A DNA stretch of 24,288 nucleotides from an uncultured Clostridia bacterium (lineage in GTDB: Bacteria > Bacillota > Clostridia > Christensenellales > UBA1242): the NCBI GenBank assembly GCA_937874195.1, contig CALNBM010000060.1:1-24288 (forward strand), given 5' to 3'. Each line of letters starts with the position of its first letter. Position 1 is the stretch's first letter. Shown one piece after another: positions 17,244 through 24,191 of this stretch. A program made the translations under genes and the position numbers. Below the pieces are notes generated by a model that did not search any database, was not told the origin of the DNA, and saw nothing but the letters and a program-made list of their open reading frames with translations.

Positions 17244-17282
17244 CCATTTTCATGTTAAGACTTTTACAACATTTGAAAATGG
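17244..17282. other. Large hairpin in the 564-base gap 16953-17516
   Basis: CCATTTTCATGTT (17244-17256) pairs with AACA and TGAAAATGG (17268-17282), giving 13 bp with a 2-base bulge and an 11-base loop. TTTTTACAACATT-like words flank and overlap it twice (near 17228 and 17263). The rest of the gap is AT-rich with no open reading frame, apart from the lipoprotein promoter and the rpsI terminator at its two ends. Whether this is an RNA, a protein-binding site or the remnant of an element is not clear. Confidence 0.45.
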
Positions 17283-17472
17283 CATTCTTTTAAAAAATCT
17301 ATGCATTGTTTGTTTATTTCAGCTAAATATTATAAAGATAAAAGATGCAAATAATTTAAGGATATCAAATATAAAAATAAATTAAAAAGATATTTTTACA
17401 AAGAGAAATATAATAACAACAATATTTTAAAGTATATTTTATGCCTTTTAGTGCCCTATCGTATTAGACATA

Positions 17473-17504
17473 AAAAAACTTACTTTATAACAAGTAAGTT
17501 TTTT
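17473..17504 (-). terminator. Intrinsic terminator of rplM-rpsI
   Basis: A perfect 13-bp stem (17473-17485 with 17492-17504, loop TATAAC), with an A run opposite a T run, 12 bases after the rpsI stop codon. The minus-strand transcript ends in a U tract. Confidence 0.85.
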
Positions 17505-17516
17505 AATTGTAATATT

Positions 17517-18293
17517 TTAGCGTTTTCTAAATTGAGGAGCTTTTCTAGCTTTCTTCAATCCATACTTTTTTCTTTCTTTAACTCTTGCGTCTCTAGTTAA
17601 AAATCCTGCTTTTTTAATTTCAGCTTTAAGTTGTTCATCACTTTTAACTAACGCTCTGGAAATACCGTGTCTAATTGCGCCCGCTTGACCAGTTAGTCCA
17701 CCTCCGTGAACTGTTATAAAGGTATCAAACTTTTGAGAAGTTTCTGTTAATTCGAAAGCTTGGCGTGCAATTTGTTTAAGCGTTCCAAGTTGAAAATATT
17801 CTTCAATATCTTTATCGTTTATTGTTATTATGCCTTTTCCGTTAGGAATTAATCTAACACGTGCAACTGATTGTTTTCTTCTGCCGGTTGCAATATATTG
17901 AACAGTTTTGTTTGCGGATTTTATTGTTTTTGGTTTAACTGCAGATTTAGGTTCAACAGTTTTTGGCTTGTCAACTACTTTTTCCACTTTTTCTTCTACT
18001 GGTTTTTTTGTAACTGGTTTAGATACTTCTTTATTTTCTTCTTTTTTCACAGCAGGTTTAGCTGCTTCTTTTTTTACAGCAGGTTTTGCTACTTCTTTTG
18101 TTGCAACAGGTTTTGCTACTTCTTTTGCAACTGGTTTTGAGGCAGTCTTGATTGTTTCTTTTGTTACGACAGGTTTAGTTGCTGGTGCTTTTGCAACAGA
18201 TTTAGATGCAACTTTGGTTGCTTCTTTATTTACAGCAGGTTTAGTTGTTTCTTTTTCTGCAACTTTTTTGCTTTCTTTTTTTACATCAGCCAT
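17517..18293 (-). CDS. rpsI: Ribosomal protein S9 with a long Lys/Ala/Pro-rich N-terminal extension
   Basis: Small-subunit ribosomal protein. The S9 core occupies residues 131-258: VQYIATGRRKQSVARVRL, then ITINDKDIEEYF, TVHGGGLTGQAGAIRHGISRAL, and the basic C-terminal tail GLKKARKAPQFRKR, which in other bacteria reaches the P-site tRNA. Standard S9 is ~130 residues, so residues 1-130 are extra: a low-complexity chain of units such as KPVATKEVAKPAVKKE, about one third Lys. There is no internal Met before the core. The upstream rplM stop overlaps this start as TAATG, and an AAGGGGG ribosome site precedes it, so translation from the long start is well supported. The tail may bind rRNA or be removed after synthesis; this is inference. 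Confidence 0.95.
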   Translation of the reverse strand: MADVKKESKKVAEKETTKPAVNKEATKVASKSVAKAPATKPVVTKETIKTASKPVAKEVAKPVATKEVAKPAVKKEAAKPAVKKEENKEVSKPVTKKPVEEKVEKVVDKPKTVEPKSAVKPKTIKSANKTVQYIATGRRKQSVARVRLIPNGKGIITINDKDIEEYFQLGTLKQIARQAFELTETSQKFDTFITVHGGGLTGQAGAIRHGISRALVKSDEQLKAEIKKAGFLTRDARVKERKKYGLKKARKAPQFRKR

Positions 18294-18733
18294 TATTTTT
18301 CCCCCTTAATAGAGATTTTTTTAGGTTGTTGAGCAGCGTGTGGATGACTATCATCCTTATACACCTTTAACTTTTTAAACATTTCTCTGCCAAGTACATT
18401 TTTGGGTAACATACCTTTAACAGCCTTTTCTAAAACAAAGTCGCTTTTTTGTTGCATTAAATCTTTATAAGATGCTTTCTTTAATCCACCCGGATATCCA
18501 GAATGTGTGTAATAAATTTTTTTATTTAATTTATCTCCAGTTAACACCATCTTATCGGTGTTGATAACTATAACATAATCCCCAGTGTCAACATGAGGTG
18601 TGTAAGTAGTTTTATGTTTTCCGCGAAGAATATGAGCCACTTGACTAGCAACTCTTCCTAGTGGAAGTGATGCAGCATCAATAAGTAACCATGATCTTTC
18701 CACAGTTTCTTTTTTTGCCATAAAAGTTTTCAT
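18293..18733 (-). CDS. rplM: Ribosomal protein L13
   Basis: Large-subunit ribosomal protein, an early assembly protein that binds 23S rRNA. Its 146 residues are the usual length. Motifs are the typical N-terminus MKTFMAKKETVERSW, DAASLPLGRVASQVAHILRGKHK, YTPHVDTGDYVIVINTDKM, YYTHSGYPGGLK, and PHAAQQPKKI at the end. The ribosome site AGGAG is 7 bases ahead of the first Met; the second Met at residue 5 is less well placed. It is cotranscribed with rpsI, the standard bacterial arrangement, with a 1-base stop/start overlap. A strong promoter and a candidate leader hairpin lie upstream, suggesting feedback control by L13 or S9. Confidence 0.97.
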   Translation of the reverse strand: MKTFMAKKETVERSWLLIDAASLPLGRVASQVAHILRGKHKTTYTPHVDTGDYVIVINTDKMVLTGDKLNKKIYYTHSGYPGGLKKASYKDLMQQKSDFVLEKAVKGMLPKNVLGREMFKKLKVYKDDSHPHAAQQPKKISIKGEK

Positions 18734-18794
18734 TTAGTTTCTCCTATAATAATTTTTAAGTTTTTAGTTTCTTCAAGATAATTTTAATTATGTT

Positions 18795-18846
18795 AAATTG
18801 CAACACTATTAATAAGGGGCTAGATTATTAGCAATATTCACAATTT
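18795..18846 (-). ncRNA. Candidate L13 leader hairpin in the rplM 5' leader
   Basis: In the ~115-base leader of rplM, AAATTG (18841-18846) pairs with CAATTT (18795-18800). Inside it a second helix of about 13 pairs, with several G-U pairs and one mismatch, closes a 9-base loop (18816-18824, TCTAGCCCC on the transcript). Leaders of L13 operons in low-GC Gram-positives are a known class of autoregulatory structures. I see the fold and the position; the match to that class is inference. Confidence 0.5.
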
Positions 18847-18857
18847 CATGCTTGATA

Positions 18858-18886
18858 ATTTTATAACAATATTAGCAGTTTGTCAA
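18858..18886 (-). promoter_or_regulatory. Strong sigma-A-like promoter of rplM-rpsI
   Basis: Minus-strand TTGACA (18881-18886, perfect), a 17-base spacer and TAAAAT (18858-18863). Transcription would begin about 115 bases before the rplM start. The remaining gap up to 19091 is AT-rich, and I see nothing else in it, including no clear terminator for the gene at 19092. Confidence 0.75.
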
Positions 18887-19091
18887 GGCTTTTTTGTTTG
18901 TTTTTAAAATACTATTATGAAAACAATTATAAAATAAACACTTTTTTATTTTATTTGCTTAAAAAATTTTTATATTTTTATTTAATTTCAACTAGTTCTT
19001 TGAATTTATTTATTTTATCAACAAACTTCCAAAAAATTTATTCGCATTCTTTAATTTTTCATACTTTCAAATTTAAAAAATAAAATGCAAA

Positions 19092-20237
19092 CTAATTTAG
19101 CATTTCATTAAAAATATAACTGTAATTCACAAAAGTTTTATTAAAAAACATATTGGAAAAATTATAGATTATTTTATTCATTGGCGAAAAACCATTCACA
19201 TAATCGTTTAAGTTCATGCCAGCAAATAAATTTAATTTTACTCTTAATAAAGTATAGTTATCAAAGGTATTATAGTTTTCCAAATAAACAGTAAACTCTT
19301 GATTAAAACTAGCACAAGTGTAAACAATATTTGCAAATTTATTCGTGAGTACATCGTTAAATTCTGTTTCGCAAAGTTCTGCTGTGATATTATCGCCAAG
19401 TAGAGTTAAAGGTGCATTTAAAGTGTTTATCATAACAAAACTATTAGCTTTGTTTTTCATTAATTCAACTTGATCACAAATGCCATAACTGCCTGTTGAA
19501 TAGTTAAGAGGTAAAATATTTTCATAATAAATATATTTAGCAATATTATAATATGCCTCATCTAACATGCGTTGAACAGAATTAAGAGAATGATTATCTT
19601 CACCTGCAATATATTTAACATGAAGACTTTTAAAATAATCTATCAAAGAAAAACTGGTTTCTATTAATTTGTTATATTCAAATGTGAATTTATTAATCGT
19701 TGTTGCAACAATGCTTGTGTTACCTATAGCATCAATTTCACTTTCAAAAACAAGTTTAGCATTGTTAAATCTAGCTAGTGATTTTTCAAAACCTAACACC
19801 TTATCATAAAATTTGTTTATCTCTTTTTGATTATATTCCCCCGCATATTCATAAAACGGTTGATGCCACACTTCATAATATCTAAAAATATATTTCAACA
19901 TGTTTGCTTGAATTTCGCTTAGCGCCCTATATCTAAGCGACACATCATCCACATCTAAACTATCGTATATTTTACTTTCAATTACCGGGTTGTTATATTT
20001 AACAACAACAGTGTTACCTTCAATATTTTCGCTGTCGCCAAAAAGATTAGTGTTTTCAGTGTTATATTTTCTAATAATACCATTATATTTTTCTTTAATA
20101 TTCATAGGGGTTTTGTTAGGATTTTCACAAGCAGTCAACATAAAAGCGCTTACAAAAAACATAATAAACACCAATGAGCAAGTGATAAGTTTTATCATGT
20201 TATTGTTTTTTAAATTAACACTTTTTAATATCTGCAC
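19092..20237 (-). CDS. Predicted lipoprotein, unknown function
   Basis: A 381-residue protein I do not recognise. It begins at a GTG with an AAGGGAAGG-like ribosome site directly upstream, which is why this start is preferred over the internal ATG at codon 14, which has no ribosome site. The signal peptide ends in LTAC, with the lipidated Cys at 37. The mature part is largely helical, with many Tyr, Asn and Phe residues (e.g. EIQANMLKYIFRYYEVWHQP), and lacks enzyme motifs I can name. It follows the gene at 20250 by 12 bases and is probably cotranscribed with it. The two share a plan: a membrane attachment followed by a Cys-poor helical ectodomain of about 300-340 residues, which could mean a common surface complex or distant paralogy. 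Confidence 0.8.
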   Translation of the reverse strand: MQILKSVNLKNNNMIKLITCSLVFIMFFVSAFMLTACENPNKTPMNIKEKYNGIIRKYNTENTNLFGDSENIEGNTVVVKYNNPVIESKIYDSLDVDDVSLRYRALSEIQANMLKYIFRYYEVWHQPFYEYAGEYNQKEINKFYDKVLGFEKSLARFNNAKLVFESEIDAIGNTSIVATTINKFTFEYNKLIETSFSLIDYFKSLHVKYIAGEDNHSLNSVQRMLDEAYYNIAKYIYYENILPLNYSTGSYGICDQVELMKNKANSFVMINTLNAPLTLLGDNITAELCETEFNDVLTNKFANIVYTCASFNQEFTVYLENYNTFDNYTLLRVKLNLFAGMNLNDYVNGFSPMNKIIYNFSNMFFNKTFVNYSYIFNEMLN

Positions 20238-20249
20238 TGATACCTTCCC

Positions 20250-21236
20250 TTAATTAATACCTATCAACACCAAAACATTTCTAACTTTTTCTTGATACTC
20301 CGCTCGAATGAATGAGTTTGTGAAGTTATTGTTATTTACCACATTTGACTTAATTTCATGAGTTAAATTAAAAACATTTTCTAAGCCAGAATTATAATTG
20401 TTATATAAATCTCTAAAACTTAAAACGAAATTTCGCTCTGTGATTTCCAGCGTAAAAATATTTATTCCCACTTCAAAATCCATAATTTTATCACGCACCA
20501 TACTGCTATCTAATAAGTACCCATTTTCACTTTCATAAGCAACACTCATAGCAGCATTAATTGAATAAGCATAACAATCACATAACGCGCTATACGCTGT
20601 GTCCATAAAATTATCATTAAAAGAATGCTTAATAACAAACTGCTTTAATTTTAGTGTTAACTGTGATTTCGAAAGCAATAATTTTCTATAATTACTTTGC
20701 AAAATTCTATAAGCAGAAGTCAGCAAGTTTATACTATTTTCACTGTCTAGATTAGAAGACTGGCGAGTAATCACAACATTTAAACTATCATTCAATGCAT
20801 CAATGTTTTCTTTAAGATTGTTAATTAATTTTTCAATCTCTCGCTGTTCGCTTCTAGATGCACCTTTTGATATTATTGAATTAGAAACATAAAAGCCTAA
20901 ACTATCATTAAGCGTTTCATCTAGCGCAAAGTATGAATAAAAAGAAAAAGAATCAATGGTAACTTTCAACGATACATTATCGCCAAATATTTTTTTTCTA
21001 GCATTAATTATGGCACCGTGTGAAGAAGTAAAACTTTCTTCATAATTTTCACCGTAACCTTTTTCTTGCAAGTCTAATAAAGAAACGGATATACCTTTTC
21101 GTTTTTCATATTCGATAGCACTACTTAACGTGTTATAAGTGGAAATTGATGGCAAAGGAATAAAAAGAATAGCAAGAGCAACTCCTACTAGCACCAACAC
21201 TATAACTATTAAAATAATTATTGTTCGCTTGCTCAT
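20250..21236 (-). CDS. Membrane-anchored helical protein, unknown function
   Basis: A 328-residue protein with no recognised family. A short basic start is followed by one strong membrane anchor (about 5-27), then an outside helical part with coiled-coil-like stretches such as EQREIEKLINNLKENIDALN. No ribosome site is visible before the ATG. A possible promoter (TTGCAA at 21270-21275, 18 bases, TAATAT at 21246-21251 with TGC before it) would start the transcript only a few bases ahead, so translation may be leaderless, or the promoter is elsewhere. It is divergent from nrdR and followed by the lipoprotein gene after 12 bases. Confidence 0.78.
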   Translation of the reverse strand: MSKRTIIILIVIVLVLVGVALAILFIPLPSISTYNTLSSAIEYEKRKGISVSLLDLQEKGYGENYEESFTSSHGAIINARKKIFGDNVSLKVTIDSFSFYSYFALDETLNDSLGFYVSNSIISKGASRSEQREIEKLINNLKENIDALNDSLNVVITRQSSNLDSENSINLLTSAYRILQSNYRKLLLSKSQLTLKLKQFVIKHSFNDNFMDTAYSALCDCYAYSINAAMSVAYESENGYLLDSSMVRDKIMDFEVGINIFTLEITERNFVLSFRDLYNNYNSGLENVFNLTHEIKSNVVNNNNFTNSFIRAEYQEKVRNVLVLIGIN

Positions 21237-21322
21237 ATTTTAATTATATTAGCATTTTTAATTGGTTTTTGCAAAGTATTTTTGCGTCTTGCTTAAAAGC
21301 ATTTTTTGTTTTTATAGTTTTG

Positions 21323-21331
21323 TGATATAAT
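21323..21331 (+). promoter_or_regulatory. Extended -10 promoter of nrdR
   Basis: TGATATAAT (21323-21331), a perfect extended -10, 34 bases before the nrdR start. No clear -35 is present at the right distance. The divergent gene on the other strand starts at 21236, so the 129-base gap carries signals for both. Confidence 0.55.
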
Positions 21332-21365
21332 AATTAAAATTATGGCTTAATTAATAGGAAAACAC

Positions 21366-21839
21366 ATGAAATGTCAATTTTGCGGTAGCACCGACAGTAG
21401 AGTGCTTGATAGTAGAAATTCATTAGAAATAAACTCAATAAGAAGACGGCGAGAATGCCTTAACTGCTTAAAAAGATTTACAACATTTGAAACAATAGAA
21501 ACCCTTCCAATAATGGTTATTAAACATGATGGACGACGACAGCAACTAGACGGCGACAAGATAAAACGCGGAATCATTCGAGCATGTGAAAAACGCCCAG
21601 TTAGTATTGCTCAAATTGATAAAATGGTGGATGATATTCAAAAACTCGCGCAAGGTTCATTAGATCAAGAAGTGGAATCTTCGCAAATTGGCGAATGGGT
21701 AATGCAAAAATTGAAAGAAACAGATGAAGTTGCTTATATTAGATTTGCCAGCGTTTACAGAAAGTTTACAGACATAACTCATTTTATGGATTTTATAAAA
21801 GAATGCAAGCCAGAAGACAAATTAAAAATCAACAAGTGA
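21366..21839 (+). CDS. nrdR: Transcriptional repressor NrdR
   Basis: Represses ribonucleotide reductase genes when dATP is high. The 157 residues match the whole family. The N-terminal zinc ribbon has Cys3, Cys6, Cys31 and Cys34 (CQFC ... CLNC), with RRRRECL before the second pair. The ATP-cone follows from about 48: IMVIKHDGRRQQLDGDKIKRG, then VAYIRFASVYRKFTD near 125-139. The ribosome site AGGA (21356-21359) is 6 bases ahead. It is transcribed alone, since a terminator overlaps its stop codon. No ribonucleotide reductase gene is in this window, so its targets are elsewhere. Confidence 0.96.
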   Translation: MKCQFCGSTDSRVLDSRNSLEINSIRRRRECLNCLKRFTTFETIETLPIMVIKHDGRRQQLDGDKIKRGIIRACEKRPVSIAQIDKMVDDIQKLAQGSLDQEVESSQIGEWVMQKLKETDEVAYIRFASVYRKFTDITHFMDFIKECKPEDKLKINK

Positions 21840-21855
21840 CAATCACTTGTTTTTT
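21831..21855 (+). terminator. Terminator overlapping the nrdR stop codon
   Basis: AACAAGTGA (21831-21839) pairs with TCACTTGTT (21843-21851) through a 3-base loop, followed by a T run. The nrdR stop codon TGA (21837-21839) is inside the 5' arm, so the hairpin uses coding bases. Confidence 0.82.
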
Positions 21856-22221
21856 ATGCTTTTCTTAAAATAAAATTATTTAATTAAAGTGGCACATTTT
21901 TTACTAGCAGGCATGTTAGTAAGTAACATAAAACCGTGATGCGTGAGCAATTTAACTTGAATTACTTGTAAACAGACATAGAGTTTGTAATTTTTATCTT
22001 ATTTTTTTATCGTAAAAATAATTCAACATTTCATAAGTATGCGAGCCAAAGTTTATAACTTTTTTGATGTTTATTTAAACTCAAATCTCTCTATAAAGAG
22101 TGGCAATCTTTGTTAAATAAATATTATTAATACCAAAGGCGATTATATTTAAAAAAATAACAATACTTGCTTTAATCTTTGAATAATTTAAAAATTATTA
22201 TAAAAACTAATTGCAAAGGAA
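21856..22221. other. 366-base gap between nrdR and the membrane protein gene
   Basis: It is AT-rich and has no open reading frame. A hairpin TTACTAGC/GTTAGTAA (21901-21908 with 21915-21922, one G-U pair) is present, and a weaker one near 21999-22022 (TTATTTTT with AAAAATAA). I did not find a third copy of the intergenic repeat here. The promoter for the next genes must lie in this stretch, but I see no strong match to sigma-A, sigma-E or sigma-F patterns. Confidence 0.5.
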
Positions 22222-22227
22222 ATGCCT

Positions 22228-22815
22228 ATGCCTGTAGTTTTTATTTTTTTAGGATTAACTTTTATCACTGTACTTTTTTACGGCAAAATTAGAGTACTAT
22301 CTTTAAATAAATATTTTTTACTGGGAATACTGCTTGTTTCCCTTTTATCCTATTTTGTTAAACCCTTACTAGTAACAGAAAACTTGCAAATAAACGCACC
22401 ATTATTTTTTTGTTTTGTGTTTTTAATTATAAGTTTAAGTTTAACATATCCTCATGATTTAATTAGGAAAAGCTTAATTGCCAACATGTTTATTTTGTTT
22501 TTTTATATACTTCTTGTTAAAATAGATGGTTTTTACTTACTTTCATTTAACATTTTGCCTGTTGTGGTTTTGGTTATATTATCAAATATAATTATTTTTA
22601 AATCTTTTGAGCAGATTTTTTTAAATAGCGTTTTAGCATTTTTTATTATTGAATCATACACCGCCTTTTATCTTTTGCACCATCTTTCTTTTGCCAGCAT
22701 TTTTTTGCCAACAATAATATATCCATTTGCAATTAGCCTATCAATTAGTTTTTTGATTATTGCCTTTTTGCAAACTATTAAAATATATACCAGGAGGCTA
22801 AAATGCGAAAATTGA
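22228..22815 (+). CDS. Multi-span membrane protein upstream of spoIIP, unknown function
   Basis: A small hydrophobic protein of 195 residues with about six membrane spans, almost no charged loops and no family I recognise. Two ATG codons are possible. The AAAGGA ribosome site (22215-22220) is 1 base from the first (22222) but 7 bases from the second (22228), so the second is the better start. Its end overlaps the spoIIP start by 13 bases (22803-22815), which implies coupling. Paired with a sporulation peptidoglycan enzyme, it may act at the sporulation septum, but the sequence alone does not show it. Confidence 0.75.
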   Translation: MPVVFIFLGLTFITVLFYGKIRVLSLNKYFLLGILLVSLLSYFVKPLLVTENLQINAPLFFCFVFLIISLSLTYPHDLIRKSLIANMFILFFYILLVKIDGFYLLSFNILPVVVLVILSNIIIFKSFEQIFLNSVLAFFIIESYTAFYLLHHLSFASIFLPTIIYPFAISLSISFLIIAFLQTIKIYTRRLKCEN

Positions 22816-24191
22816 TGCTTATTTTATTAATTTTTAGTTTTTGCTTTTCTTTCTATCCTCTCCACCTTACAATTTTTGCTTACGAAAATATAATTACAGA
22901 TGAGGAAGTCAACTTTATTGTATATTCCACTGATGGCGCTTTTTTATTTGAAAAAGCAGGCGTTAAAGTGGGCGATGAATATTTAAGTAAGGATTTTAAA
23001 AAATATGAAGTCATATCCATTAATTATGAAAGCGGAGTAGGTATTGCAAAATTCAAAAAAAGTATTAAAATCCCCCAAACCAACATTTCACACACTCCCA
23101 AAAAGATTACCGCTAAAAGCAAAAAGTTTGGGATTTATATGACACACAATGCAGAAAGTTATGTAGTTGGCGATGGAACAGACAGTATTTATGGCGCAGG
23201 TGGTATTCATGACATTGCAAAAAGATTAAAGTGGGAATGTGAAAATTTAGGAATTACCACCGTTCTAAACGAAACTTTGCATCTTCCCCACAATAGTTTA
23301 GCGTATTCTAGAAGTTCGCTTACTGCAAAAAAACTACTCACAGACAATTGCGATATAGACGCTTTATTTGATGTGCATCGTGATGGTTCTAGCAGAGCGA
23401 GTTACATAACACGCGTTAACGGTTACGACCGAGCGATGGTTCGGTTAGTTATAGGCAAAGCCAATCCTAATTTTAAAGCCAACGAGCAATTTGCAATATA
23501 TCTTATGAGTGTTGCAAACGAACTATATCCGTGGCTAATTAAAGATATTTATTATGCCACTGGTCACTATAATCAAGCATTATTTAACAAAAGTATACTT
23601 TTAGAAATGGGTTGTCATTTGGCTGAAAAACATATAGTGCTAAATAGCATTGCTCCTCTTGCAGATGTTTTAAATACAACACTTTTTCACACAACTGTTG
23701 ATACAGATACAAACGAACTAATTATAAACGGCGATGACGAACGGGTTCGACAGGAGAAGGCCGAGATAGCGGGTGGCGAGGTCCATGGGCTCTCCAGGCA
23801 GTCAGCAGGTTTTCCAGACGGTGGGGCCGGCGGCGCTTCAGCGCTGGCCATCTCGTTGGATGCACGCCTTCGCGGGGAGATTCGGATCCGGGGGAAAGCC
23901 GGGAAGGCGAGGCAGGCACGAGAGGCTGCCACCGCCTGCTCGCCCTTGACCCGGATCCCGAGTGTCCGGTTGTACGCTTCTACTTCAACCCGATGGTCAG
24001 CGGAGGTGTTCGATGCGTCGCTCGCTGGTGGTCCTGTCAATGGTGGCCCTCTTCTTGGCTGCGAACTCGTGTGGCGAGGAAGGCGAACCGGTCGGCCCGA
24101 CCGCTCAGGACGCCGGAACCGTCGAGGATGCCGGGAACGTCGAGGACGCCTCGGTCCAGGAGGACGCGGGCGAGACGAGCGACGCCGGTGA
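22803..24191 (+). CDS. spoIIP: SpoIIP peptidoglycan hydrolase, real up to ~23741, frame then runs into foreign DNA
   Basis: SpoIIP works with SpoIID and SpoIIM to thin septal peptidoglycan and drive engulfment of the forespore. A signal peptide (1-26) ends at IFA. The catalytic domain (about 108-292) shows MTHNAESYV with His115, YSRSSLTAKKLL, FDVHRDG with His192, GHYNQALF and ILLEMGCHLAEK with Glu268; these match the zinc-binding His/His/Glu set of the family. The family has a longer N-terminal region, so this protein is compact. AGGAGG (22792-22797) is 5 bases before the ATG. Residues to about 313 are AT-rich and sensible. Beyond ~23741 the DNA is GC-rich and the same frame gives about 150 residues of Arg/Gly-rich nonsense to a stop at 24191. 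The true C-terminus is therefore not visible and should lie only a few codons past the domain. Confidence 0.9.
   Translation: MRKLMLILLIFSFCFSFYPLHLTIFAYENIITDEEVNFIVYSTDGAFLFEKAGVKVGDEYLSKDFKKYEVISINYESGVGIAKFKKSIKIPQTNISHTPKKITAKSKKFGIYMTHNAESYVVGDGTDSIYGAGGIHDIAKRLKWECENLGITTVLNETLHLPHNSLAYSRSSLTAKKLLTDNCDIDALFDVHRDGSSRASYITRVNGYDRAMVRLVIGKANPNFKANEQFAIYLMSVANELYPWLIKDIYYATGHYNQALFNKSILLEMGCHLAEKHIVLNSIAPLADVLNTTLFHTTVDTDTNELIINGDDERVRQEKAEIAGGEVHGLSRQSAGFPDGGAGGASALAISLDARLRGEIRIRGKAGKARQAREAATACSPLTRIPSVRLYASTSTRWSAEVFDASLAGGPVNGGPLLGCELVWRGRRTGRPDRSGRRNRRGCRERRGRLGPGGRGRDERRR
24002..24007 (+). promoter_or_regulatory. Ribosome binding site of the foreign lipoprotein gene
   Basis: GGAGGT, 5 bases before the ATG at 24013. 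It decides the start of the partial gene and shows that this frame, not the fused spoIIP frame, is the real one here. Confidence 0.7.

Noticed and set aside
17904..18293. S9 extension as a separate gene fused by a sequencing error
   Set aside because: The frame is continuous, the start overlaps rplM as expected for rpsI, and no independent start exists before the core.
17871..18309. Two plus-strand open frames rich in Phe and Ser/Thr opposite rpsI
   Set aside because: They are the antisense reading of the Lys/Ala repeats of the S9 extension and have no start signals.
23687..24040. Minus-strand open frames across the GC-rich segment
   Set aside because: They cross the composition junction or run opposite the lipoprotein start; long open frames are expected by chance in GC-rich DNA.
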